From assembly GCA_029202545.1 (NCBI GenBank), contig CP119311.1, positions 372,001 to 436,000 of the forward strand: a stretch of 64,000 bases of DNA, written 5' to 3'. Under the pieces are notes generated by a model, which searched no databases, had not been told where the DNA came from, and saw only the letters and a list, made by a program, of their open reading frames with translations. The first letter of the stretch is position 1. Each line of letters opens with the position of its first letter. The translations under genes and the position numbers were made by a program. This stretch comes from Candidatus Pseudobacter hemicellulosilyticus. Lineage in GTDB: Bacteria; Bacteroidota; Bacteroidia; Chitinophagales; Chitinophagaceae. This document shows, piece by piece, positions 34,143-43,742 of this stretch.

Positions 34143-35446
34143 TATCACCTTCCGAGTACCTGTCCGACACGTTCCACTACAACGAAAATAAGGTTGATGC
34201 GGGTGTAGCGGAGTGTCTATTGGCCGAAAATTACCCGCTGGACGCTGGCGAAATGACCAAGGGACAGCGGTTTATACGCCTGAAAAAACGGACGGAGCTG
34301 AATCCTCAGACGAAGCTGAATACGCTGCACATCTCCCTGAACTTCCCTGTCCAGGAAGCCGGAATGTTCAGCGACAAGGATAAACTCCGTACCATCGCCC
34401 GAGATTATATGCAGCGTCTGGGCTATGCTGACCAGCCTTACCTGCTTTACGAACATCGCGACGCGGGCCACCCACACCTTCATATTGTCACCACCTGCAT
34501 TGATGAAAATGGGGAAAATAAAGGGCTGCACAACATCCACCTAACTTCCAATGTGGCGCGCAAAGCGATTGAAGAACACTACGGATTAATCAAGGCCGAA
34601 GGGCAGCAACCCCAGGAATATTCACTGAAACCAGTAAACGCCTCGGTGGTCCAGTATGGCCAGAAGGCAACCAAATCCGAGATTGCCAATGTCCTGGTGA
34701 ACGTGCTGAAATCCTATCACTACACCACTCTGGGTGAATTGAACGCCTTACTACAGCTCTACAATGTAACCGCATCCCAGGGTCTGCCGGGCTCCCGCAT
34801 CCACCAGCACGGCGGACTGCAATACCAGGCGCTAAGTCCTGATGGTGAACGCCTCGGCAAACCCGTCAAAGCCAGCCTCTTTCCCTATAAACCTACGCTG
34901 AAATTTCTTAAAAGGCGGTACGCCGCGAACATAAAAAGCAGGATGGGGTCCGAAACCGCCCTACGAAAAGACATTGACCTGATGCTCTTTGCCGTTCCGC
35001 CGCCGACTTTTCCGGACTTCCTTGCAGCCCTGCGCGCAAAGGGGATTGATACGTGCATCCTCCGTAACGAGCAGGGCCGTACTTATGGAATCAGCTACAT
35101 CGACCACCGCAGCAAAGCAGTTTTCAAGGGCAGCACACTGGGAGACGAATATGGGATAAACAGCATATTGCGCCGGTGTGCCGCCCCCCATAAACCGGAG
35201 TTACCCACCCCAACAATCGCCGGAATACAGGAAAAGCAAACCGCCCACACCCCTGAAACTGCATCGACAACACCCGACCGGACATGGGGTGATCCCGCCG
35301 GCCAGGATCCTGCAGACAATACGGACAGCATACCGCGGGAGCGTCTGCTGGAGCTGTTGCTTCAATACGAATCTGTATACGAATACGTCGCGTTCGGGTT
35401 CCGGAAAAAGAAAAAGAAGAAGAAAACAAGTAGGGGAAGGAATTAA
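34130..35446 (+). CDS. mobB: Relaxase (MobB type)
   Basis: 438 aa. The HUH signature is visible: EHRDAGHPHLHIV (His109, His114, His116, His118), with candidate nucleophile Tyr17 in FHYNENK. The C-terminus (about 285-438) is less ordered and ends in a Lys-rich run (positions 35406-35434). It nicks oriT and carries the single strand during transfer. Start overlaps mobC; the coupling protein gene follows after 13 bp with a strong AAAGGAGG ribosome site. Confidence 0.9.
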   Translation: MVAIVSPSEYLSDTFHYNENKVDAGVAECLLAENYPLDAGEMTKGQRFIRLKKRTELNPQTKLNTLHISLNFPVQEAGMFSDKDKLRTIARDYMQRLGYADQPYLLYEHRDAGHPHLHIVTTCIDENGENKGLHNIHLTSNVARKAIEEHYGLIKAEGQQPQEYSLKPVNASVVQYGQKATKSEIANVLVNVLKSYHYTTLGELNALLQLYNVTASQGLPGSRIHQHGGLQYQALSPDGERLGKPVKASLFPYKPTLKFLKRRYAANIKSRMGSETALRKDIDLMLFAVPPPTFPDFLAALRAKGIDTCILRNEQGRTYGISYIDHRSKAVFKGSTLGDEYGINSILRRCAAPHKPELPTPTIAGIQEKQTAHTPETASTTPDRTWGDPAGQDPADNTDSIPRERLLELLLQYESVYEYVAFGFRKKKKKKKTSRGRN

Positions 35447-35459
35447 AGGAGGATTGGAT

Positions 35460-37451
35460 ATGGCTTTGAATACTGGAGAGAATGAACAGGCGCTACGGAA
35501 AATAACGGACTACACCAGGCTACTTGCCTTTGTCATACTTTTCCTGCATTTTTACTTTTATGGCTACTCGGCCTTCCGTGAATGGCAACTGACCTGGCCA
35601 TATGCGGATACACTGCTTGAGCAGATTACACGTACGGGATTATTCGCAAACTTCCACCGGTCCAAGCTGATCGCCCTGGGAATCCTGGGCGTTTCGCTGA
35701 TTGCCGTAAAAGGTAAAAAGTCAGACAAACTCAATTACCGGACAGGTCTGGCCTACCTGATCAGCGGCCTGTTGGCCTACTTCGTCAGCTACTTTACGCT
35801 GTACACCGGACTTCAACCAACGGTGACCGCCGCGATTTACATGGCGCTTACCTCATTAGGATTTATATTGATCTTGACCGGGGCAACGCTGCTTTCGCGC
35901 ATCATCCGGGACAAGCTATCCGACGATGTTTTCAACCATGAAAACGAGACGTTCCCCCAGGAGGAACGCCGGCTGGAAAACGAGTTTTCGATCAACCTGC
36001 CTGCCAAATACCGGCTAAAAAACAAATGGCGAAAGAGCTGGATTTCTGTGATTTCCCCCATGCGCGCAACGATCGTATTGGGCTCACCGGGCGCCGGAAA
36101 ATCGGCCTTCGTCATCCGCCATTTCATATCGCAAGGACTGGCTAAGCCGGACCCCTATACGCTTTTGGTGTATGACTTCAAGTTTCCGGATCTGTCTGTA
36201 ATTGCCTACAATCACTGGCTCAAAAACAAACACCGATACCCGAACAAATCGGATTGTTATTTCATCAATTTTGATGACCTGACGCGATCTCACCGCTGCA
36301 ATCCCCTTGATCCTTCGGCTATGGAAGACCTCACAGATGCCAGCGAGTCCGCACGCACGATTTTGCTGGGTCTAAACCGCGAGTGGCAGAAAAAGTCTGG
36401 AGATTTTTTCGTGGAATCGGCAATTAATTTCGTGACAGCGGTCTTCTGGTTCCTCCGCCAATACATGAACGGTGAGTATTGCACGCTTCCCCACGCCATC
36501 GAACTCATTCAACTTGATTACGACCAGCTATTCAGTATAATACGTACGGAACAGACGGAGGCACTTTTATCACCATTCATTACGGCCTATTTAAATGACG
36601 CCATGGAGCAACTTGAAGGACAGGTCGCTTCGGCCAAAATAGCCTTGGCAAGGCTCGCCTCGCCACATCTTTACTACATTCTGTCGGGCAGCGATTTTAC
36701 GCTGGACATCAATGATCCGGAACACCCCAAGGTGGTCTGCATGGGGAACAATCCGCAGAAAATACAGACCTATGGAGCTGTGCTTTCACTATACGTTAAC
36801 CGCTTATTGAAAATCGTCAACAAAAAGCGGAAACTCAAGTCCATGCTGGTTTTCGACGAATTTCCCACCTTGACAGCGGACGTAATTCCAACCATCAGTA
36901 CTGGCAGATCGAATTTAATTTCGGTTGTCCTTGGGGTTCAGGATGCCAGCCAGTTGCGCAAAGATTATGGACGTGAACAAGCTGATGTGATCCTTAATAT
37001 TGTCGGCAATGTTATTTCGGGACAAGTCACCGGAGATACCGCAAAACAGCTTAGTGAACGGATCGGAAAGACCATGCAGGATCGGCAGAGCCTGTCGATT
37101 AATAGTGGCGACACCTCCATATCCAAAAACAAACAGCTGGAATATGCGGTGCCCGCTTCCACCATTTCATCGCTTAGTAGCGGCGAATTCGTGGGGATGG
37201 TGGCGGACACACCGCAGCAGAAAATAGACCTTAAAGCCTTCCACTGCCAAATCCAAAATGATTTCGCGGCGATTGAAGCCGAAGAAAAAGCTTATCAGGA
37301 AATCCCGGTGATACGGAAAGTGACCCCGGATATTATCCAATCAAACTACGACCGGATCCGCCAGGATGTGCAGGACATCGTGGACATGGAAATGACGCGA
37401 TTGCTTGCCGATCCTGCACTCCGGCACCGGGTAGTCCGTAAGAATACATAA
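35460..37451 (+). CDS. Type IV coupling protein (YWFCY/TraG-like)
   Basis: 663 aa from the ATG at 35460, preceded by AAAGGAGG at 35446-35453; the open frame's earlier start at 35178 lies inside the relaxase gene and is a shadow. Four hydrophobic segments in the first 145 residues anchor it in the membrane. Walker A GSPGAGKS (208-215) and Walker B MLVFDEF (about 462-468). It brings the relaxase-DNA complex to the type IV secretion channel, whose genes are not in the window. It is the last conjugation gene before the paralogue array. Confidence 0.9.
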   Translation: MALNTGENEQALRKITDYTRLLAFVILFLHFYFYGYSAFREWQLTWPYADTLLEQITRTGLFANFHRSKLIALGILGVSLIAVKGKKSDKLNYRTGLAYLISGLLAYFVSYFTLYTGLQPTVTAAIYMALTSLGFILILTGATLLSRIIRDKLSDDVFNHENETFPQEERRLENEFSINLPAKYRLKNKWRKSWISVISPMRATIVLGSPGAGKSAFVIRHFISQGLAKPDPYTLLVYDFKFPDLSVIAYNHWLKNKHRYPNKSDCYFINFDDLTRSHRCNPLDPSAMEDLTDASESARTILLGLNREWQKKSGDFFVESAINFVTAVFWFLRQYMNGEYCTLPHAIELIQLDYDQLFSIIRTEQTEALLSPFITAYLNDAMEQLEGQVASAKIALARLASPHLYYILSGSDFTLDINDPEHPKVVCMGNNPQKIQTYGAVLSLYVNRLLKIVNKKRKLKSMLVFDEFPTLTADVIPTISTGRSNLISVVLGVQDASQLRKDYGREQADVILNIVGNVISGQVTGDTAKQLSERIGKTMQDRQSLSINSGDTSISKNKQLEYAVPASTISSLSSGEFVGMVADTPQQKIDLKAFHCQIQNDFAAIEAEEKAYQEIPVIRKVTPDIIQSNYDRIRQDVQDIVDMEMTRLLADPALRHRVVRKNT

Positions 37452-37461
37452 TAACGATCAC

Positions 37462-38166
37462 ATGGAACATAACGAAAAGAACGACAAAATCAGTATGGAA
37501 ATGGCAGTGGATTTAACGGGCTCGTCATCTGCACCGGTGCTGTACAGGGTACCGGTAATGGCGGAACAATTGGACGATACAGCCTACAAGCTGTTGGTAA
37601 ATGAGGTGTCCCGTCAAATCAGGCAAATCGGGTGGGATGGTGACAAGAACCCGGTCACAGTCGATCACGATAACAGCGGGACAGCGGTAAAAAAATTATT
37701 GCAGGACCTGGAAAAACTCGCTTTGCAGGAAAAGGGTGGGTTATATACGGCGATGCTGATTTGGGAGGAGGAAGCATCCCCTGGTTTCAAATATGAACCT
37801 GCTTTTTACCAAAAATTCATGGATTTTCTGGATAATACGGGAGGACTATCGGCATCCAGTCTTCATTGGGACCGCCTGCCTGACATCCGGCAAATTTCCC
37901 AGCAATTGCAAGACACCTTAGCGCTTGGCCAGACCTTTATGGTCATCCGCAATCATTATTCCCCTTCAGCGGGTTCCGGAATAAAAACGTTTACCAGCTC
38001 CGAGCCTGCCTATGAACATGCGTTTATTAAATCTCAGCATCAGGACCCGCACCACATATTGGCGATACAGGACGCCTTAACGGAAGTAATCAAAACTGTT
38101 CATAAAATGGACAAAGCAAAAAAGAAAACAAAGCGAATTAATAAACGAAAGGGCCGGAGGAAATAA
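37462..38166 (+). CDS. Family B protein, member 1
   Basis: 234 aa. First of five paralogues of an unknown family. The shared core: LEKLALQEKGGLYTAMLIWE (about 92-112), then an SLHWDRLPDIRQI segment, GQTFMVIRNHY, IKTFTSSEPAYEHAF, and a final basic tail (KKKTKRINKRKGRRK). It starts 10 bp after the coupling protein gene and could be cotranscribed with it. Soluble. A link to conjugation or to nucleic-acid binding is only inferred. Confidence 0.65.
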   Translation: MEHNEKNDKISMEMAVDLTGSSSAPVLYRVPVMAEQLDDTAYKLLVNEVSRQIRQIGWDGDKNPVTVDHDNSGTAVKKLLQDLEKLALQEKGGLYTAMLIWEEEASPGFKYEPAFYQKFMDFLDNTGGLSASSLHWDRLPDIRQISQQLQDTLALGQTFMVIRNHYSPSAGSGIKTFTSSEPAYEHAFIKSQHQDPHHILAIQDALTEVIKTVHKMDKAKKKTKRINKRKGRRK

Positions 38167-38238
38167 GGGCGTATGTCATTAATACCAGCATGGAATCCAA
38201 CAGGAAATCCGCTTCCCAATTGCTAATCATGTATTGAA

Positions 38239-39078
38239 ATGAAAGAACAACAAGGACGCATAGAGCGACTGATTGCCCAGGATGTTAAAAAAAAACAGGA
38301 AGATATGAACCCCAAAGATGAAGAAAAGATAACAGTAACTGCATTGGACCTACTATATGAAACGCCCAAGCATGTGAAAATAACCCTTGATCCCCTTGGC
38401 AGGTTTTCCAGGGAAGAACGGGATCAACTCGTTGAGAAACTCCATTTGGATATGAAGAATATGGACTGGTACTATGATTACAGTGATATGGACCAGACCT
38501 ATTTGCGTGGTGGGTTGGCCTGGCAATCCCTCTTTAAGGACCTGGACAGCCTGGTCAGAAAAGCCGACAACGGACTAACCACTGCTGTGGGACTTTGGAA
38601 CAAATATGCTCCGACAAGTGGGGTCAGGCAGCCTGATTTCCTTATCCGCCTTTCCTTTTTTACACAGGAAACCGAAGAGTACATATTTCGGAAACAGGAA
38701 ACAGACATACAGTGGCAACATTTGCCGGAAGAGGTACGCAATCACCTCCACAACAAACAGGAGTCCGGAGACAAGTTCCTGCTCATTCCGCGGTTTTTCG
38801 TAAAAGAAAAGGGGCCCGACATCCATACATTTAAGGAATTGAATGATGCCATCGAATTCAGTTTCCAGGCGCTCTTGACCGGGCGAAACCACCTGATCGG
38901 CAAACTGGATTATGCGGTGAATGAAATTGATCAATTGACTAAAAATGAAAAGAGACAAGAAAGATTGTTAACCAAATTTCCTGACTTGGAGAACGGTGCA
39001 GACGCTGTATCGGCTATGAAATCGCACCTTCCAGAAACACGCAACGTTCCCAAAACCAGCAAAAAAAGAAGGCTGTGA
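38239..39078 (+). CDS. Family B protein, member 2
   Basis: 279 aa. Core pattern: DMKNMDWYYDYSDMD, LDSLVRKADNGLTTAVGLWN, TDIQWQHLPEEVRNHL, GDKFLLIPRFF, IHTFKELNDAIEFSF, RNHLIGKLDYAVNEIDQLTK, then a 40-residue extension with a KTSKKRRL end. It is longer than the other members at both ends. No membrane segment. Function unknown. Confidence 0.65.
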   Translation: MKEQQGRIERLIAQDVKKKQEDMNPKDEEKITVTALDLLYETPKHVKITLDPLGRFSREERDQLVEKLHLDMKNMDWYYDYSDMDQTYLRGGLAWQSLFKDLDSLVRKADNGLTTAVGLWNKYAPTSGVRQPDFLIRLSFFTQETEEYIFRKQETDIQWQHLPEEVRNHLHNKQESGDKFLLIPRFFVKEKGPDIHTFKELNDAIEFSFQALLTGRNHLIGKLDYAVNEIDQLTKNEKRQERLLTKFPDLENGADAVSAMKSHLPETRNVPKTSKKRRL

Positions 39079-39114
39079 GCCAACTGTATAAGGATTCCAA
39101 AAGCAATTATTACA

Positions 39115-39810
39115 ATGGACAAATCATCGGAAAAACTCGCCAACGGTATAAACCTAACCAGCGAGAACGGCAAGCAGGCCACGTTTCTGTTACCGGCCAG
39201 TCCGCCCAGATTCGACATTGATCGACGCAGGGAGCTGGTCGATAAGATGGAACGACTATTAAGCGCTGGACCACCCAATACCCCCACAACCGACCTCGAA
39301 ATTGCGATAAACAGCAGGGTAGTGAACTGGGAGGAAATCAAGGACGGCCTGGATACGCTGATCCTGCAGGATCACGGGGGAATAGGTATTGCCCTGCAGC
39401 TTTGGGACCGTTATGGTGAATCATTCCATTTCGCTCCCCCGGATATGATCCATCAATACCGTTACTTTCAAAAATCAACATTTGAAAAGCTAAGTGGTGA
39501 CATTACAGGAATACGCTGGAAACACTTGCCCGATTTACAGGCCACACACAATCGTGTAAATTGTGCATTGTTGTCCGGACAACGATACTTTGCCCTCCGT
39601 CAAATTTACAATGAAACATTAACCACTGGATTTAAACCCTTCCGTGATATGGAGGAAGCGACTGAATTTGTTTTCGTACGGCAGCTCCACGGAGACCGTT
39701 ATTTGGTCTGTAAGTCGGCAATTGCCATCACGGAAATCGAAACAGCGATTAAAGAAAAAGTACAGCTAAAACAATCGAAAAATCGCCAGCGGGGCTTCAG
39801 GAAACAGTAA
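39115..39810 (+). CDS. Family B protein, member 3
   Basis: 231 aa. Core pattern: VNWEEIKDGLDTLILQDHGG, IGIALQLWDRYGE, TGIRWKHLPDLQATHNRV, GQRYFALRQIYNETL, FKPFRDMEEATEFVF, GDRYLVCKSAIAITEIETAI, and the basic tail NRQRGFRKQ. It sits 36 bp after member 2. Soluble and of unknown function. Confidence 0.65.
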   Translation: MDKSSEKLANGINLTSENGKQATFLLPASPPRFDIDRRRELVDKMERLLSAGPPNTPTTDLEIAINSRVVNWEEIKDGLDTLILQDHGGIGIALQLWDRYGESFHFAPPDMIHQYRYFQKSTFEKLSGDITGIRWKHLPDLQATHNRVNCALLSGQRYFALRQIYNETLTTGFKPFRDMEEATEFVFVRQLHGDRYLVCKSAIAITEIETAIKEKVQLKQSKNRQRGFRKQ

Positions 39811-39914
39811 GCATAATACCAAATAAAGCCCAAGGAAAAAGGCCGTCACACATGTAACTACTAATCAAATTGCTGTCTTCCGATCCTGTTAACTCAAGTA
39901 TTAAATGATAAACG

Positions 39915-40628
39915 ATGAGCAAGATTTTAAAACGTGTGCCAATAGCATACCGGTTGAGCGTCAACATTACCAAGGAAAACTCCTTGGAACGATATACCAG
40001 GGTTCCTGAATCGCCGCCGAAAATGACCCCATTGACCCGGTTCAAGCTCATTGAAAAATTGTATTTGCAGATGGGCGTGTTGGACTGGAACTTTCATCGA
40101 CTGCAAGACCACGCAGCATTCGGTAAAGAACAATCTGCCTTTTTCGACATGCAGCACGGCCTTGAAAAGCTTATGAAACAGGATGGGGCCGGCGTACGGT
40201 CAGCCCTTAATCTTTATGCGGAATTTGCTCCAAAAACGGGGCTATTAAATCCGGAAAATGTTTTCGGCTTCGACGGGTTCAGCGTGAAAGCCAGCCAGCT
40301 GTCCATGAAACCTAAAACTGGGATCCAATGGGGATTCCTGCCCAAACTCGACCGCCTGCAGCATAAGCTGAAGGAAGGAATTAACTCAGGAAAACCATTT
40401 TTTGCAATTAGGCAGGAATACAGCCATCACCTGAAAACAGGGTTAACAACGTTTGCCGATCTTAAACAGGCAACCCAATATGCGTATTCCAGAAAACTCA
40501 ACGGTGATTTACTTGTGATTCACAAAGCTGAGGTTGCATTAACTGAAATCCATAACACCCTATTAAAACTGGATATGATCAAAAGCCAAAAGACGCACAT
40601 CCGGAAGAATACAGGGAAAAGAATATGA
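39915..40628 (+). CDS. Family B protein, member 4
   Basis: 237 aa. Core pattern: LYLQMGVLDWNFHRL, GLEKLMKQDGAGVRSALNLY, TGIQWGFLPKLDRLQHKL, GKPFFAIRQEYSHHL, LTTFADLKQATQYAY, GDLLVIHKAEVALTEIHNTL, and basic tail RKNTGKRI. The 259-bp gap that follows contains nothing I can name. Confidence 0.65.
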   Translation: MSKILKRVPIAYRLSVNITKENSLERYTRVPESPPKMTPLTRFKLIEKLYLQMGVLDWNFHRLQDHAAFGKEQSAFFDMQHGLEKLMKQDGAGVRSALNLYAEFAPKTGLLNPENVFGFDGFSVKASQLSMKPKTGIQWGFLPKLDRLQHKLKEGINSGKPFFAIRQEYSHHLKTGLTTFADLKQATQYAYSRKLNGDLLVIHKAEVALTEIHNTLLKLDMIKSQKTHIRKNTGKRI

Positions 40629-40887
40629 GTTGGCTGTAGGCGCTTGACAACAGGAGAAAAGCACCTCATTCGGGCCCCCACGGATCTGTCGATTAATAAC
40701 CAGGTACATTTCACATAACCCGAAATAAAGGGCAAAAACGTTAGGCGTCATACGTGCCGTCTCAGACATAAAAAAGGGAAAGGGCCATGTGTTGGATTAG
40801 GATATAAAACGACTTTTTTAAATGTTCACTGGTGCAGGCCCGGGCCTGATACGACAATAATTATGATACATTCAAGATTGACACAAT

Positions 40888-41991
40888 ATGCAAAAGCAGG
40901 AAAAGATGAGTAACCGGTTTCAAGCGTCCTGGAATCAGTTGCAGGAAATCAAACAGCGTTTCGCGGCGCTATTTTCACCCGAAGCGACACAAAGCAAAGA
41001 GTTCAGGAAAGAAATGCTGACCATGTACAGGCGTGCCGCTTCAAAAAAAATGACTAAAAAAACAAAAGATGAACGCCTGTTGAAATCCATGCTCCTGACC
41101 GAAGCAAGTAAGCTCGAACGGTCCCTTTTCCCCAATGTATTTGTCCGGACATTCCACAGGCTTTTTGTGGGGGCTGACAGTATGATCACTGTCCACTTCC
41201 CTCGGCTACAAACTCCGCTTACCACCAGACACATTCATTCACTGTCCCAAGAAATCAATAATATTAAGTTGAAAAATGTGTGGGAACCTATGTTGGAAAA
41301 GCTTAGAAAGGGGGATCGTGAAATTTCCATAGAGGTTGCCGTGTCCCTGAAACCGGATGAAATAGTGAAGTACACCCTCAACATTTCGCCCGATGAAAAA
41401 AATCGACCTACGTTCAAAAATTGCGAGATCAGCCTGTTGGAGGAAAATGGAGGTCCAGCCAAGATCCTGTCGCTTCTACCTGGCGGACAATTGGATATCA
41501 ATAACGCATATGACCTACTGAAAGGCCGGCCGATAAAAGTGGATGCGGAAAAATGGTTGATACCTGACCTTTTGGACCGGAATGAATTAGGACACATAAA
41601 ATTGAGTACAATCAATATAGCCGACTTTAACGTGGATCGGGAACTTGACCGAATCCTGCCGGCCGGAATGGTTGACAGAGAACAAACCATAAAGGATTTT
41701 TCTTGCCAGCTCCAAGCAGGAAAATCAGTGGATTTAGCATTGGAAATAGTCGGGACATACCACCATATACAACTGGAAGCAAAGCCTATAAAAAGATTAG
41801 TCATTGTTCTCAATGCGAACACGGGCGAGCGTACCAGCATCGAAAAACTCAGGCGGCAATCTACTGGCCCTAACATTGAAGAGTTCAACAAAGCAGATTT
41901 GGGACACCAGATACAATCCGCATCAAAGGCGGTCCAATCAGAAAACGACCAATCCATAAATAAACGCAATAAACCCCGTATGGGGCTATAG
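40888..41991 (+). CDS. Hypothetical protein with DUF3945-like segments
   Basis: 367 aa interrupting the family B array. A helical, basic first third (MLTMYRRAASKKMTKKTKDE), then two segments that vaguely resemble the DUF3945 repeat seen in Bacteroidota mobile-element proteins (YDLLKGRPIKVDAEKWLIPD, then RNELGHIKL). The similarity is by eye only. No membrane segment. It could bind nucleic acid, but this is inference. Confidence 0.45.
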   Translation: MQKQEKMSNRFQASWNQLQEIKQRFAALFSPEATQSKEFRKEMLTMYRRAASKKMTKKTKDERLLKSMLLTEASKLERSLFPNVFVRTFHRLFVGADSMITVHFPRLQTPLTTRHIHSLSQEINNIKLKNVWEPMLEKLRKGDREISIEVAVSLKPDEIVKYTLNISPDEKNRPTFKNCEISLLEENGGPAKILSLLPGGQLDINNAYDLLKGRPIKVDAEKWLIPDLLDRNELGHIKLSTINIADFNVDRELDRILPAGMVDREQTIKDFSCQLQAGKSVDLALEIVGTYHHIQLEAKPIKRLVIVLNANTGERTSIEKLRRQSTGPNIEEFNKADLGHQIQSASKAVQSENDQSINKRNKPRMGL

Positions 41992-42160
41992 CTTAGGTAG
42001 AAGCATTTGAGACCGAAGATGTAACTTTAAACAAAGCGAATTATCCATGTGCTTCTCCTGCAAACGATAAAGGACATGAAGGGGCCGTGACACCAAAAGA
42101 TACGGTCAGATTTATCCGGTATCGGGTTTCAAGGAAAGGACGAAAAATTAAGCAACCATA

Positions 42161-42874
42161 ATGAAAAGACGTAAAGAAACAGGTTATTATATTGACCTTA
42201 CCCAGCAATCATTGATAAGGGTCTATGAACCTGATCAGGAACCGGTCATTGTACAGCTTGATCAGCCTCAGTTGGCTGACCTCATCACCAAATTACAGGA
42301 ATCGTTTCAACGTGCCGACTGGTTTTACTATTATTCAGAGGACCCACTTGTTTTTCTTGATGGTCTCAGGCAGGTTGCCGCAATTGACAATGACTTGAAG
42401 CAATTGATAGGCCAGGAAAAGGGCGGGCTGCAAATGGCGGCCGAGCTTTGGAACAATCATCACCCTTACCGTAAGCTGCCCTGGCCGGAAACAATGAAAC
42501 GTCACCTCGAATTTCAGATCTCAATTCAAACGATGTATGATCAACCTAAGACCGCGATTAACTGGCAGATCATACCTGACCTGGGTGACGTTTACCATGC
42601 CTTAAAAACAGGACACAGCGAAGGAAAAGATAGCTTTGTCATCCAAAAAGAGTACCGACCCAACCGACAGGACAGGATCAAATGTTTCATGGATTATCAG
42701 GAAGCGAAAGCCCATGCGCTCACCCGGAGCCTGCTGGACAACCCACATCTGGTATTCAAAACGGCTACTGCCGTACGGGAAATCCAACATTATACCCAAT
42801 CACTTTTGCAGAAACTCGACAATCAAAGAGTTGTGCAACCAGAACGGAAAAGGGCCAGAAAACCAAAACAATAA
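42161..42874 (+). CDS. Family B protein, member 5
   Basis: 237 aa. Core pattern: RADWFYYYSEDP, DNDLKQLIGQEKGGLQMAAE, LWNNHHP, TAINWQIIPDLGDVYHAL, GKDSFVIQKEYRP, IKCFMDYQEAKAHAL, NPHLVFKTATAVREIQHYTQ and tail PERKRARKPKQ. Separated from the other four by the 40888 gene. All five share length, order of motifs and basic C-terminus. Confidence 0.65.
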   Translation: MKRRKETGYYIDLTQQSLIRVYEPDQEPVIVQLDQPQLADLITKLQESFQRADWFYYYSEDPLVFLDGLRQVAAIDNDLKQLIGQEKGGLQMAAELWNNHHPYRKLPWPETMKRHLEFQISIQTMYDQPKTAINWQIIPDLGDVYHALKTGHSEGKDSFVIQKEYRPNRQDRIKCFMDYQEAKAHALTRSLLDNPHLVFKTATAVREIQHYTQSLLQKLDNQRVVQPERKRARKPKQ

Positions 42875-43061
42875 TGTGCTATTCAAGGCCCGATTGTCCC
42901 GGTAAACGGCACCTTGTTACTTTTCGTATCCCCTTGTTTCGATACCATTCACGGGCATATTTCGCCCCCCCCTTAATGAAGGGGCTTGACTCTGATCAAG
43001 ATTATTTCAGAAACAAGGACAATAAATCCAGCAATCCTTCAGGTTTTGGGTTCATTGTGCA

Positions 43062-43586
43062 ATGAACAAACCCAACAGTATATCCCGACCAAAAAAAGAC
43101 CAGTTCAAGGACTTTTACTACTGCGAAAGACCAATCCAGTACGACAACCTCCATGTAGTGATCAAGCTATCAGAACCCAGATTATTGTTCCGGTTCAGCG
43201 AATACGGCTATCGGAACTTTAAAGAATTCAGAACAGATTGCCACATGGAATGGCTGGATTCACCTGCTGCAAAAACAGATCATCCCACCCTTCCGATTTC
43301 TGACATTTCCACACAGAAATACCAACACGAAACCCTGCTCAAAGAATGCTATGCGTTCATCATTTATTTCACGGAAAAGACAAATATCGTGGAAGACTTT
43401 GATCTATTTGGTGATGAACCCTACAAGGAGGACGATTGGGATTTTGATGAGGAAGTGGAGGCCTTCGCAAATGTCGGTATGCACTATGAAAACGCGAAAA
43501 TCCGGGAGATATTAGCAGAATGCGAAAAACGAAAATCCGGTGTAGATTTCGAAGAAAGCCAATATAACATGGATCAAAGCGTATGA
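43062..43586 (+). CDS. Acidic hypothetical protein, 174 aa
   Basis: Not recognised. The N-terminal half resembles a small alpha/beta domain (FYYCERPIQYDNLHVVIKLS); the last third is very acidic (LFGDEPYKEDDWDFDEEVEA). Strongly acidic tails next to basic-tailed paralogues could reflect pairing, which is speculation. 188 bp separate it from member 5. Confidence 0.5.
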   Translation: MNKPNSISRPKKDQFKDFYYCERPIQYDNLHVVIKLSEPRLLFRFSEYGYRNFKEFRTDCHMEWLDSPAAKTDHPTLPISDISTQKYQHETLLKECYAFIIYFTEKTNIVEDFDLFGDEPYKEDDWDFDEEVEAFANVGMHYENAKIREILAECEKRKSGVDFEESQYNMDQSV

Positions 43587-43742
43587 CTTCTTTCAGTTAA
43601 TTTGAAGTAATTGACGAAACGCCATCATGGATTTGGAAGTTCAAAAGCTGTAGATCAATACATGAAATGCCGGAAAACTTCGTAGAACTTCAACAACTAT
43701 GCTATTTGTCCATTTTAATATTAACTAATTGTATCAACGACT

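Noticed and set aside
35404..35436. Phase-variable tract at the Lys-rich end of the relaxase
   Set aside because: The run is of mixed AAG and AAA codons rather than a long mononucleotide run; a basic tail is common in relaxases.
41235..41969. 244-codon minus-strand frame over the 40888 gene
   Set aside because: Ser/Phe-rich antisense translation without any family features; the plus-strand gene fits the direction and spacing of its neighbours.
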